Part shown: positions 8,595-15,785 of the stretch, piece by piece | Layout of the letters: the number at the start of each line of letters is the position of its first letter | Numbering within the stretch: position 1 is the first letter of the stretch | Source of the DNA: Alphaproteobacteria bacterium | GTDB taxonomy: Bacteria; Pseudomonadota; Alphaproteobacteria; Micropepsales; Micropepsaceae | Length of the DNA stretch: 46,169 bases | NCBI GenBank assembly: GCA_025361185.1 | Contig: JANYAR010000069.1 | Span: 1-46,169 of the forward strand | Direction of reading: 5' to 3' | Position numbers and translations under genes: made by a program | The notes under the pieces: model-generated | The model's database searches: none | The model's input: the letters and a program-made list of their open reading frames with translations, nothing else | What the model was told of the DNA's origin: nothing

Positions 8595-9238
8595 TACATC
8601 GCCGGTTGAACCGGTTTGCCGCGCAATCTTTTGAAAAAAGCGCTGACCTTGTGGCGGAACTGTTCGCGCCGCACCACGCCCATGTCCGTAACCCAGTTCA
8701 ATTGAATGACACGGCGTGGCCCCTCAAAAGCATGAAAGCCGTGCCAGGCATTGGGCTCATTCTTGAAGATCAGCATGGTGGCTTCATCGGGCGGCACTTC
8801 CGCGATGACGTCTTCCAGATTGCCGGGACCGCGCAAAAGCCGCAGGCGGCCCGTCTTGGCCTCCCATGCGTTGTTCATATAGATCAGAACGGTGATCAGC
8901 TTGGTGCGCGAGTCGGTGTGAATCTGGCCGTCGCGTGCCGCGGAGACGCCGCGCGCCGTCACCATGGTGGGCCGCCCGGTCAAATCCACGCCCAGTTTTT
9001 TTTCCACGGCGCAGCGAAACTCCGGCCCCTGAAGGGCGTCGATCAGGCCCGCGAAGGCGGGGCCGTATTTCAGAGTGGGAAGCGGAAAACTGCCGGGAAG
9101 ATCGACCAAAGGATAGTCGGCATTGATCGCCGTCATCGTCTCGGGCTTGATGAAATTGGGCACCATGGCGTAGGCGAAAGGTTCGCGCGCCAAGGGCGCG
9201 GCGTCGAAGGCGGCGAGGTCGATGGGCAAGACGCTCAT
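8594..9238 (-). CDS. 2OG-Fe(II) oxygenase family protein
   Basis: A 214-residue double-stranded beta-helix dioxygenase. The HXD iron motif lies in GQIHTDSR, the distal histidine in NAWHGFHAF and the 2-oxoglutarate-binding arginine in GPRRVIQLNW. Enzymes of this type hydroxylate proteins or small molecules; related stand-alone proteins often sit in surface-polysaccharide loci. The substrate is not known. The frame is open to an ATG at 9265, but that codon abuts the U-tract of the hfa-operon terminator, so the ATG at 9238 was chosen. Neither start has a clear Shine-Dalgarno site. The gene probably depends on read-through from hfaD or on a promoter inside the terminator region. Confidence 0.78.
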   Translation of the reverse strand: MSVLPIDLAAFDAAPLAREPFAYAMVPNFIKPETMTAINADYPLVDLPGSFPLPTLKYGPAFAGLIDALQGPEFRCAVEKKLGVDLTGRPTMVTARGVSAARDGQIHTDSRTKLITVLIYMNNAWEAKTGRLRLLRGPGNLEDVIAEVPPDEATMLIFKNEPNAWHGFHAFEGPRRVIQLNWVTDMGVVRREQFRHKVSAFFKRLRGKPVQPAM

Positions 9239-9265
9239 GGCATCGCCAATACTACCACCGGCCAT

Positions 9266-9307
9266 AAAAGAAAAGGGACGGGAGCGTGCTGGCTGCTCCC
9301 GTCCCTT
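9266..9307 (-). terminator. Rho-independent terminator of the hfa operon
   Basis: On the minus strand, AAGGGACGGGAGC (9307-9295) pairs with GCTCCCGTCCCTT (9285-9273) across a 9-base loop, followed by TTTTCTTTT. It lies about 50 bases beyond the hfaD stop. Confidence 0.88.
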
Positions 9308-9359
9308 GCTCTGGAACTCTTATTTTGCCCCTAAGAATTCCAGAGCAATCTTGTCTGCT

Positions 9360-10061
9360 TCAGTGTGTGCTGTAGTGGATGATCTGCGCGGTATTGCCGA
9401 CCGCGCTGGAAGAGAAGCCCACGCTGCCGCCGACATTGGAGACGTTGGCGTTGATGTTGGAGACCGAACCGGACGTGTTGATCTGGCGCGTCATGATGGG
9501 CATGTTCGGGGCGTTGGAGTCGGCCTCGAAGCTGTTGCCCACCGCCGAACCCTGGATCACTGCATTGCCCGCCACGTTGGAGATGTTGGTGTTGATCTGC
9601 GAATAGGGATCAATGGCATGGCATTCCTGGTTGGACTGCACGGACGTCAATACCGGATCGGTTGATATGCTGGCACCGTTGCAGATCACCTGATTCTGGA
9701 TGCCGACGCTGCCCCAGACCTTGTTGGCGTCCAGCGAGATATTGGAGCCGATAGTGGCGTCCATGTTTACGACCTGGTTGTTGTTGACCCTGGTGTTGTT
9801 CATGGTGGTGATGTCGATCAGGTTGCCGGCGGCGGCCCCTTGCGCGACCGCGTCGCCGCCCACCGTGTCGACGCTGACATTCAGGTTGGACCAGCTGTTC
9901 TGCTGGTTGAGCTGGCTGTTGTTGATCTGGCTGCCGATACCGCCTTGCGAGGGACCGTTATTCCAAGTGCCATACTGCGGATCGCCAGCGCCGGCGGCCA
10001 GCGACGGGGTCGCCAACAAGAACAGCAGGAAAGCGGCAAGAATATATTCAAAATACTTCAT
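9360..10061 (-). CDS. hfaD: Holdfast-anchor protein HfaD-like (secreted, repeat-rich)
   Basis: A 233-residue exported protein: signal peptide at about 1-22, then Asn/Gln/Ser/Gly-rich sequence with repeated units of the form SQINNSQLNQQ, NISNVAGNAVIQGSAVGN and NVSNVGGSVGFSSSAVGN. The last two are clear internal repeats ending in a [G/A]SAVGN motif. The low-charge, Asn-rich, periodic pattern resembles curlin-type amyloid subunits and Caulobacter HfaD, which together with HfaA forms the outer-membrane anchor of the adhesive holdfast. Two cysteines (in QVICNGAS and NQECHAID) could pair. CAGGAG lies eight bases before the ATG. It is last in the hfaA-hfaB-hfaD operon, 30 bases after hfaB. The symbol follows operon order and repeat type. 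Confidence 0.78.
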   Translation of the reverse strand: MKYFEYILAAFLLFLLATPSLAAGAGDPQYGTWNNGPSQGGIGSQINNSQLNQQNSWSNLNVSVDTVGGDAVAQGAAAGNLIDITTMNNTRVNNNQVVNMDATIGSNISLDANKVWGSVGIQNQVICNGASISTDPVLTSVQSNQECHAIDPYSQINTNISNVAGNAVIQGSAVGNSFEADSNAPNMPIMTRQINTSGSVSNINANVSNVGGSVGFSSSAVGNTAQIIHYSTH

Positions 10062-10091
10062 GGTGGGGCTCCTGTAATTTGGGTTCGGGCG

Positions 10092-11162
10092 TCAGAGACC
10101 GCCGCGCAGATTGATCAATCCCGGATCGTTGTCGTAATAGCCGCGATAAGGGCTGCCGCGGCCGGCATCGCCATAGCTGAGCTGATTGGGAGGAAGGGCG
10201 TAGTAAGGCGGCGGCGCATAGGGCCCAGGCGCATAGGGCTGCGGACCGGCGGAAGCGGCTTGCGGATAATACTCGCCGGCACCGCGCAGCGGATCGTCGT
10301 TGGTGCCCAGCGGAATGGCGCAGGATGCGCCCGGCGCACGATAGATGCGGGTGATCATCTCCAGGGTCGCGCGTTCGATCACCGAACGCACTGCAAGCTG
10401 GATCGGCTCAAGCGCGCTCTCGCCGACGCTGACATCGAAGAAGTTGGTGCCCAAAAAGTCGAACACGCCGGCGGAAACCTGGCGGCCGATAATCTGCTTC
10501 TGATAGGAGATCACGTCGGCAACTTCCAGCGTGTTGGTGTTGACCAGGCGCATGTCCAGGCCGACATTCATCACATAAAGGCTGCCGCCCGCGGTGCCGG
10601 TGGTGGCATTGGTGCGGGTGCCGCCGCCCGTGCCGTTGGCATTTTCGCTGCGGATGTTGAAGTTCAGTTCGGTGATGCCGCCGACGATGTAATAATCCGA
10701 ACCCGGAATCGATCCGGCCAGGATCTTACGGAAGTCGCCGGCCTGCGGATAGGGATGCTGATCGTCGCCGATCAGCTTGTTGTTGGCATACTTCAATTCC
10801 ATTTCGGCGACCGAAGTGTCGAAGCGCTCCACCATATGCACGCCCGCCTTGTTCAGGGCGCTCATCGCCATCAGGGCTGCGCCGGCGGTGACCTTGCGGC
10901 CCGAACCGTCGGCTTCGGCCTTGCCGGTATAGTCGGCGATCTGGCCGACCGCGATGCGTACCGGATGCTGGCGCACAAAGCCGCCCATGCAACGCAGCGC
11001 GGCGGAATAGGGGGTTTCATTGGAAATAACCGGCGCGCCGCCGATCGGGGCGGTGTAACGGCCCACCGAGTCCGGCCACGGGCTGATGCAGCCTTCCAGC
11101 ATCACCGCGGCCAGCACAAAGACCAGCGGTTTGAGGAGATGCTTGCGAGCACGGCGGGTCAT
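10092..11162 (-). CDS. hfaB: Holdfast anchoring protein HfaB, CsgG-type outer-membrane lipoprotein
   Basis: A 356-residue lipoprotein with a positively charged N-terminus, hydrophobic core and lipobox LEGC with acylation at Cys25. The central domain (about 60-290) is CsgG-like: VRIAVGQIADYTGK, MSALNKAGVHMVERFD, DYYIVGGITELNFNI and YVMNVGLDMRLVNTNT are typical blocks. CsgG-type proteins form an outer-membrane secretion pore; in Caulobacter HfaB is needed to export and stabilise HfaA and HfaD. The C-terminal tail from about 305 is Pro/Tyr/Gly-rich (PYAPGPYAPPPYYALPP). It sits 31 bases after hfaA and 30 before hfaD, clearly one operon. The start is supported by the signal sequence, although its ribosome binding site is weak. 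Confidence 0.9.
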   Translation of the reverse strand: MTRRARKHLLKPLVFVLAAVMLEGCISPWPDSVGRYTAPIGGAPVISNETPYSAALRCMGGFVRQHPVRIAVGQIADYTGKAEADGSGRKVTAGAALMAMSALNKAGVHMVERFDTSVAEMELKYANNKLIGDDQHPYPQAGDFRKILAGSIPGSDYYIVGGITELNFNIRSENANGTGGGTRTNATTGTAGGSLYVMNVGLDMRLVNTNTLEVADVISYQKQIIGRQVSAGVFDFLGTNFFDVSVGESALEPIQLAVRSVIERATLEMITRIYRAPGASCAIPLGTNDDPLRGAGEYYPQAASAGPQPYAPGPYAPPPYYALPPNQLSYGDAGRGSPYRGYYDNDPGLINLRGGL

Positions 11163-11193
11163 GGGAGGGGCGTCCCTTCTTCCTTACGAAATC

Positions 11194-11604
11194 TCAGTGC
11201 GTGTTCAGATCGGCCGTGGCCGTCTGATTGCCGTTGTTGGTCTGTGTCGAGTCGATAATCGTTGTGTTGTGGCTTCCCAGTACGACCACCGAGAGCTGAT
11301 TGCCGATCGCGTTGGCCTGTCCGTAGGTTGACCCCGCGCCGTTTGTTCCAACGCCGCCGCTGGCATATTGGGCGCCGCTGCCCTGCTGGAAGATCGATGG
11401 CGCCACCTGGCCGTTCACCAATGTCAGGTTGCCGTTGGCGTCCCGCATGGAATAGGCGGATGGCTGATTTTGGAAGGTTGTGCCGTAGCCGTTGTACAAG
11501 GACGCATTGGTCCAATCCCCCGCCAGCGCGTTGCTGGCCGAAAGCAGGCTGGCCAGGGACAGAAACGTCAGGGCCGTCTTCGAACGGGACATGAACTTGG
11601 ACAT
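11194..11604 (-). CDS. hfaA: Holdfast anchoring protein HfaA
   Basis: A 136-residue exported protein with a signal peptide ending near Ala28 (SNALAG). The mature part holds the HfaA blocks YSMRDANGNLTLVNGQV and GSTYGQANAIGNQLSVVVLG, and ends in IIDSTQTNNGNQTATADLN, an Asn/Gln/Thr-rich curlin-like pattern. In Caulobacter HfaA is a surface protein that resists denaturation and anchors the holdfast to the cell pole. It leads the hfaABD operon. A second Met four residues in could also start the protein. The 294 bases upstream (11605-11898) separate it from the divergent rhomboid gene; I recognise no convincing promoter there. Confidence 0.88.
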   Translation of the reverse strand: MSKFMSRSKTALTFLSLASLLSASNALAGDWTNASLYNGYGTTFQNQPSAYSMRDANGNLTLVNGQVAPSIFQQGSGAQYASGGVGTNGAGSTYGQANAIGNQLSVVVLGSHNTTIIDSTQTNNGNQTATADLNTH

Positions 11605-11898
11605 TGCAGGGCATTTTCCATTCTGTTGCCCAGATCAGAGCAACGAACATGCCAGTGCTTAACGTCCATTAGGATTGGGGTGTGCCGTTCTGGCACGCTG
11701 GGCGCGGAAATGGCGCGAAACGGCTGGGCTTTTTTTGCCGCGCGGTGGCACGGCATCGCCGGCGGCGGCGGGGGGCGCATCGTGATCCCCCAATGATCCG
11801 TCATTTCTGCGCCATTACAGTGTTCGCAAAGCCGGGAATGTGTTTCGTCTTGGCACATCACGTCTTGGCGCAATCCCCGAACCACCCTAGATAAGCGC

Positions 11899-12612
11899 AT
11901 GGCTTTTCTGCAGTCGGTACCTCCGCGTCAGCCCTTCTTTCGCGCGCCATCCGTGGTGATGTGGCTGATCGGTGCCCTGGCTGTGCTGCATCTGGTGCGG
12001 GTGACCAGGCCGGACGCCCAGTCGGACGGCATCGTCGATGCTTTCGCGCTTTATCCCCTGCACTACAGCCGGGCCTTCCTGGAGATGGCGGGTCCGATCT
12101 GGGGGCGCGTCCTTCCCTTTCTTTCTTATATGGGCCTGCACGGCAGCTGGACCCATCTGGTGATTAACTGCCTTTGGCTTCTGGCCTTCGGTCCCATCGT
12201 CGCGCGCCGTTTCGGCAGCGCTCTGTTTCTTGTCTTCTTCACGGTTTGCGGGGTGACGGCCGCGCTCGTCTATCTGGCCTGCAACTGGGCCAGCCCATAC
12301 CCGGTGATCGGGGCATCGGGCGCTATCTCCGGCCTGATGGCGGCGGGCTTACGCATGCTGCCGGGCCAAGTGCCTTGGGCACACCCGGGCGAGGCCCCCT
12401 TGGCCCCCCTGTTTTCCCGGCAGATCCTGGTGTTCACGGTGCTTTGGGCGGCCATCAACCTGCTGACCGGCATTACCGGCCTGGGTATGGGTGGGGAAAG
12501 CGGGCTGGTTGCCTGGCAGGCCCATCTGGGCGGCTACGCCGCCGGTTTGCTGCTGTGCGGGCCGTTCGACAGTTTGCGCCCGCGTATTGTCGGCGCGCCG
12601 CTGGATAATTAG
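11899..12612 (+). CDS. Rhomboid-family intramembrane serine protease
   Basis: A 237-residue, six-membrane-segment protease that cuts transmembrane helices of other proteins. The catalytic dyad is Ser140 in GASG (138-141) and His209 in AHLGGYAAG (208-216). The oxyanion-region motif HGSWTHLVIN (81-90) has His86 and Asn90 in the expected places. Substrates are unknown. It is divergent from the hfa operon and 56 bases upstream of the blaI-type gene, whose own promoter starts two bases past this gene's stop, so it is probably transcribed separately. Confidence 0.92.
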   Translation: MAFLQSVPPRQPFFRAPSVVMWLIGALAVLHLVRVTRPDAQSDGIVDAFALYPLHYSRAFLEMAGPIWGRVLPFLSYMGLHGSWTHLVINCLWLLAFGPIVARRFGSALFLVFFTVCGVTAALVYLACNWASPYPVIGASGAISGLMAAGLRMLPGQVPWAHPGEAPLAPLFSRQILVFTVLWAAINLLTGITGLGMGGESGLVAWQAHLGGYAAGLLLCGPFDSLRPRIVGAPLDN

Positions 12613-12613
12613 C

Positions 12614-12642
12614 TTGAGGCGTGCTGCGCTTGGGCGTAGATT
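12614..12642 (+). promoter_or_regulatory. Promoter of the blaI-M56 operon
   Basis: TTGAGG (12614-12619) and TAGATT (12637-12642) are separated by 17 bases, a good sigma-70-type match, 26 bases before the repressor start codon. Confidence 0.6.
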
Positions 12643-12658
12643 ACTTACGACTGTAGTA
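12642..12658. promoter_or_regulatory. Probable BlaI-type operator
   Basis: TACTTACGACTGTAGTA contains the TGTAGTA half-site of known BlaI/MecI operators and a partial inverted copy (TACTTAC). It overlaps the end of the -10 box and the predicted start of transcription, as expected for autorepression by the product of the next gene. Confidence 0.6.
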
Positions 12659-12668
12659 GGGTGGACCG

Positions 12669-13058
12669 ATGCGGCTTCCAAAGTTGAGTAAGTTGGAAAT
12701 GCAGATCATGGAGGTGCTGTGGAGCGCCGGGCCTTCGGCCATCCGCGACATTCAGGAAAGCTTCGGCCTCAAGAACCGTCCCGCCTACACCACGGTTCAG
12801 ACCATGGTCTACCGGCTGGAGGTCAAGAAGGCGCTGCGCCGCGCCCGCAAGGTCGGCAACGCCCATATCTTCGAGGCGGTGATTTCCCGCGATGCCGCCA
12901 AGGCCCGGCTGGTGGATGAATTCCTGTCCATGTTCGGCGGGCGGATGCAGCCGGTGATGGCGCATTTGATCGAAGCCGGCAACCTTTCGCCCAAGGATGT
13001 GACCGACGCCGAGAAACTGCTGCGCGAGCTGGCCGCCAAGAAGAAGAGGGACGCGTGA
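12669..13058 (+). CDS. BlaI/MecI/CopY-family transcriptional repressor
   Basis: A 129-residue winged-helix repressor. The N-terminal DNA-binding part is typical: LSKLEMQIMEVLW (6-18), IRDIQESF and AYTTVQTMVYRLEVKKAL (39-56), where the TTVQTMVYRL recognition helix is diagnostic of the family. The C-terminal part forms the dimerisation helix. BlaI proteins repress their own operon until a membrane metalloprotease triggers their cleavage. Here the protease gene follows with a GTGA overlap, and a BlaI-like operator lies just upstream. No beta-lactamase gene is in the neighbourhood. Confidence 0.93.
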   Translation: MRLPKLSKLEMQIMEVLWSAGPSAIRDIQESFGLKNRPAYTTVQTMVYRLEVKKALRRARKVGNAHIFEAVISRDAAKARLVDEFLSMFGGRMQPVMAHLIEAGNLSPKDVTDAEKLLRELAAKKKRDA

Positions 13059-14593
13059 TCGCGAGCCTGCTGGATCATATTTGGCAGTCCAGCCTGTTTG
13101 CGGGCGGCATTGCCCTGCTGGTCCTGTTCTTTCGCCGCAATCACGCCGCCTTGCGTTTTTGGCTATGGTTCGCAGCCTCGGTGAAATTCCTGGTGCCGTT
13201 CGCGGCCCTGGCGGTGCTGGGGGAATATCTTTCCCACCGGATTCCCGCAGCCGTGCCGCCCTCCATCCTGGCAATCCAGCCGGCGGCGGAAAAACTGTCG
13301 GCGCCGGCCCAGATGCTGGTGGCCTCCCATACCCACAGCGTTGATCTGGCCCAAGGCATCGGTCTGGCGCCGCTGCTGATCGGCGGCTGGCTGGCCGGCT
13401 TTGCCGCAATACTTTGCCTGCACCTGCTGCGCTGGATGCGCCTGCGCAGGTTGACCGACACGGCGCAGGATCTGCCTCAGGATTTATCTGTGCCGGCGCC
13501 GGTTCGTATAAAGGCGTCATCCTCGCTGATGGAACCGGGACTGGTGGGGATATTCAGGCCCGTGGTGATGCTGCCCGACGGCTTGATGACGTTTCTGTCC
13601 GGCCCTGAGCGCGATTCCATATTGGCGCATGAATTCAGTCATCTCAGGCGCCGCGACAATGTCACTGCGGCCATTCATATGGTGGTCGAGGCTCTGTTCT
13701 GGTTCTACCCGCCGGTCTGGCTGATCGGGGCGCGGCTGATCGCCGAACGCGAGCGCGCCTGCGACGAAAGCGTGCTGGCCTCTGGCCACGATCCGGAGGT
13801 CTATGCCGGCGGCATTCTCAAAGTCTGCAAATTCTGCATCCGCTCGCCCCTGGCTTGCGCTGCGGGCGTCTCGGGTTCCGATCTGGGAAACCGTGTGCGG
13901 CAGATCATGAGCGGCGAGGCTGTGCTGGGCCTCGGCCATGCCCAGCGCCTGCTGCTGGCGGGTACTGCCACATTGGCTTTAATGCTGCCGGTGATGGCCG
14001 GGTTCGTGAACACGCCCTTGATCGTGCAGGTCAAGCGCAACGTCATCGCCGTGCAGGCGCGCGCCCAGCACGCCGTGGCAACCATGGTGCAGGAAATCGC
14101 ACTTCCAAAAATCGACGCTGTGCCCGCCACTCCCCTGACGGTGCCGAAGCTGCCGCGGCTGAAAGCGATCGATGTCGCGGCTTCACCCGAGCCATTCGCC
14201 TTTCAGACCGTGCCGGCGCCGCAAGGCGCTGCCGCGACGTCAGAGGCGCCGCAGCCGCCCGCCGCCGACGCTCAGCCCGATGTGGCCGCCGCGCCGCCTG
14301 CCGCCAAAGAAGCCGCCACGGCACTCAATCCCGTGGGGACGGGCGATCCCGATACCGTCACGTGCCGGGCGCCGCAGCCGCTGCCCAGTTCGCGGCTGCC
14401 GGGACCGCAGGTCTGCAAAACGAACCGTCAATGGGCGGAATTGCACGCACGGCACCAGGATATTGGTCCGGACGGCAGCACCGTCGTCCAGCTGGACGGC
14501 GCCAAGCGGGATGCGGTGGTCTGCAACAACATCCGCACCTTGGATTGGGCGACCTCCAACACAGGCAAGCGGCCGGCGAATTTCTGCTTCTGA
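13055..14593 (+). CDS. M56-family (BlaR1/MecR1-like) membrane metalloprotease
   Basis: A 512-residue sensor-protease. Four or so membrane segments occupy about 15-60, 105-125 and 300-318. The zinc site is HEFSH (192-196) within LAHEFSHLRRRDN, with an ERERACDES block (231-239) supplying further ligands. BlaR1 proteins sense a signal outside the cell and then inactivate BlaI. The usual C-terminal penicillin-binding sensor is absent. Instead the outer part is a Pro/Ala-rich stretch (about 365-430) followed by a short tail with four cysteines (TCRAPQ, QVCKTNRQW, VVCNNIRTL, NFCF). The signal sensed is therefore unknown and probably not a beta-lactam. The GTG start overlaps the repressor stop. Confidence 0.9.
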   Translation: MIASLLDHIWQSSLFAGGIALLVLFFRRNHAALRFWLWFAASVKFLVPFAALAVLGEYLSHRIPAAVPPSILAIQPAAEKLSAPAQMLVASHTHSVDLAQGIGLAPLLIGGWLAGFAAILCLHLLRWMRLRRLTDTAQDLPQDLSVPAPVRIKASSSLMEPGLVGIFRPVVMLPDGLMTFLSGPERDSILAHEFSHLRRRDNVTAAIHMVVEALFWFYPPVWLIGARLIAERERACDESVLASGHDPEVYAGGILKVCKFCIRSPLACAAGVSGSDLGNRVRQIMSGEAVLGLGHAQRLLLAGTATLALMLPVMAGFVNTPLIVQVKRNVIAVQARAQHAVATMVQEIALPKIDAVPATPLTVPKLPRLKAIDVAASPEPFAFQTVPAPQGAAATSEAPQPPAADAQPDVAAAPPAAKEAATALNPVGTGDPDTVTCRAPQPLPSSRLPGPQVCKTNRQWAELHARHQDIGPDGSTVVQLDGAKRDAVVCNNIRTLDWATSNTGKRPANFCF

Positions 14594-14633
14594 GAGTCCC
14601 AACGTCTGGGGCGAATGAACCAGTGGGAAGGAT

Positions 14634-15575
14634 ATGCGACGAGTGCGGTCCGCCCGGCGGTTACAGGCGAGCCTGCTTGTCCTGGCGATCGTCTGCTCAG
14701 CCGGCGCAATGGCGCAGCCCGCGCGCACCCCGGTGGAAAACGTCACCGTAACAGGAACGCGGTCGCGGGAAGTCCTCGACAAGTTTGTTGCATCCTTTGC
14801 CGCGCCCACGCGGATGACGGGAAAGCTCGCGCGCTGGGAGGATGGCATATGCCCCATCACAGTGGGGCTTCGGCCTGCGGCCACCCGCTTTGTCACCCAG
14901 CGGGTGCGCGAGATCGCCACCAAGGCTGGCGCGCCGGTGAGCGACAAAGGCTCCTGCATGCCCAATATCGCAATTGTCTTCACCACCACACCCCAGGCAC
15001 TGTTGGATACCGCCCGCAAAAAGCACGCATCATTTCTTGGCTATTATGATAACAGCGATCAACTCAAAAAGCTGGCGACCGTTACCCATCCTATCCAGGC
15101 TTGGTACGCCACCGAGACGAAGGATTTGGACGGCGCAATTGAGCCAGACAACGCCACAAGAAACGGGATCGGGTTAGCAATTCCCTGTGCCGAATGTCCC
15201 GGAGGGGAAATGTATCTGCCGAACGCGACCGCAGTCCGCGTCACGGGCTCGCACTTGGGAGACGGCCTTCGAAGTGCGTTCTATAACGTCATCATCGTCG
15301 CCGACCCGGCCAAGCTGGTGGACTATGAAATCGGCGCGCTCTCCGATTACATCGCGATGCTGGCGCTGACCCAGTTGAACTCTCTGGATACCTGCCAGCA
15401 ATTGCCCAGTATCGTGAATATGCTGGCGGCGGGCTGCGAGCGCAAAGCGGATGCACTAGCCGACAACGATCTCGGCTATCTGCGTGGCCTTTACAAAATG
15501 GGTCCCGGCAGGACGGCGCGCACCCAGCAGGACGAAATCGCCTATCAGATGAACCAGAGTCTAGAAGACAAATAG
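14634..15575 (+). CDS. Secreted protein of unknown function
   Basis: A 313-residue exported protein. The signal peptide covers about 1-28 (hydrophobic core SLLVLAIVCSAGAMA). The mature N-terminus VENVTVTGTR resembles the amino-terminal consensus of TonB-dependent receptors, but no plug or barrel follows, and the protein is too short for a receptor. Seven cysteines in the mature part suggest a disulfide-bonded globular periplasmic or surface protein. I do not recognise the family. GGGAAGG lies six bases before the ATG. It starts 40 bases after the M56 protease, on the same strand with no terminator between, so it is probably a third member of that regulated operon and possibly an output of the sensor. 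Confidence 0.75.
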   Translation: MRRVRSARRLQASLLVLAIVCSAGAMAQPARTPVENVTVTGTRSREVLDKFVASFAAPTRMTGKLARWEDGICPITVGLRPAATRFVTQRVREIATKAGAPVSDKGSCMPNIAIVFTTTPQALLDTARKKHASFLGYYDNSDQLKKLATVTHPIQAWYATETKDLDGAIEPDNATRNGIGLAIPCAECPGGEMYLPNATAVRVTGSHLGDGLRSAFYNVIIVADPAKLVDYEIGALSDYIAMLALTQLNSLDTCQQLPSIVNMLAAGCERKADALADNDLGYLRGLYKMGPGRTARTQQDEIAYQMNQSLEDK

Positions 15576-15589
15576 AGGCGCCTCGTCCA

Positions 15590-15785
15590 AGCTCGGCTTA
15601 GCTTTTCTTATGAGCGAAGCGAATTAGAAAAGCTTGCCCTATGCGAGCGTCAGCGAGCATGCGGCGCGTTGGCTGGTCGATTGCGCCTCGCTTTAGCTCG
15701 GCGCGCTCGCCGCTCAAATCGGTCCGTCGCTAGCGACAGTGTAGTGCGACACCGATTTGACCAGCCCTTCGGGCTGGTCGCGGCT
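15590..15785. repeat. Compound intergenic palindromic element, copy E
   Basis: Three hairpins occur in a row between convergent genes: AGCTTTTCT (15600-15608) with AGAAAAGCT (15626-15634); CAAATCGGT (15715-15723) with ACCGATTTG (15751-15759); and GACCAGCCC-TTC-GGGCTGGTC (15759-15779). The loop of the second contains GTCGCTAGCGACAGTG, related to copies D and F. The last resembles the CTTCGG hairpin of copies C and D. Confidence 0.75.

Noticed and set aside
9840..11258. 472-codon plus-strand open frame across the hfa operon
   Set aside because: It overlaps hfaB and parts of hfaD in antisense, has no ribosome binding site and no recognisable domain.
11659..11673. CtrA-like TTAA-N7-TAGG near the hfaA start
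   Set aside because: Only one half-site fits and the spacing on the other strand is wrong.
11690..11760. Sigma-54-like TGGCAC motifs upstream of hfaA and the rhomboid gene
   Set aside because: No TTGC element at the required spacing on either strand.
14634..15575. TonB-dependent receptor, from the VTVTGTR start
   Set aside because: The protein is about 300 residues, lacks plug and barrel, and the motif alone is not sufficient.
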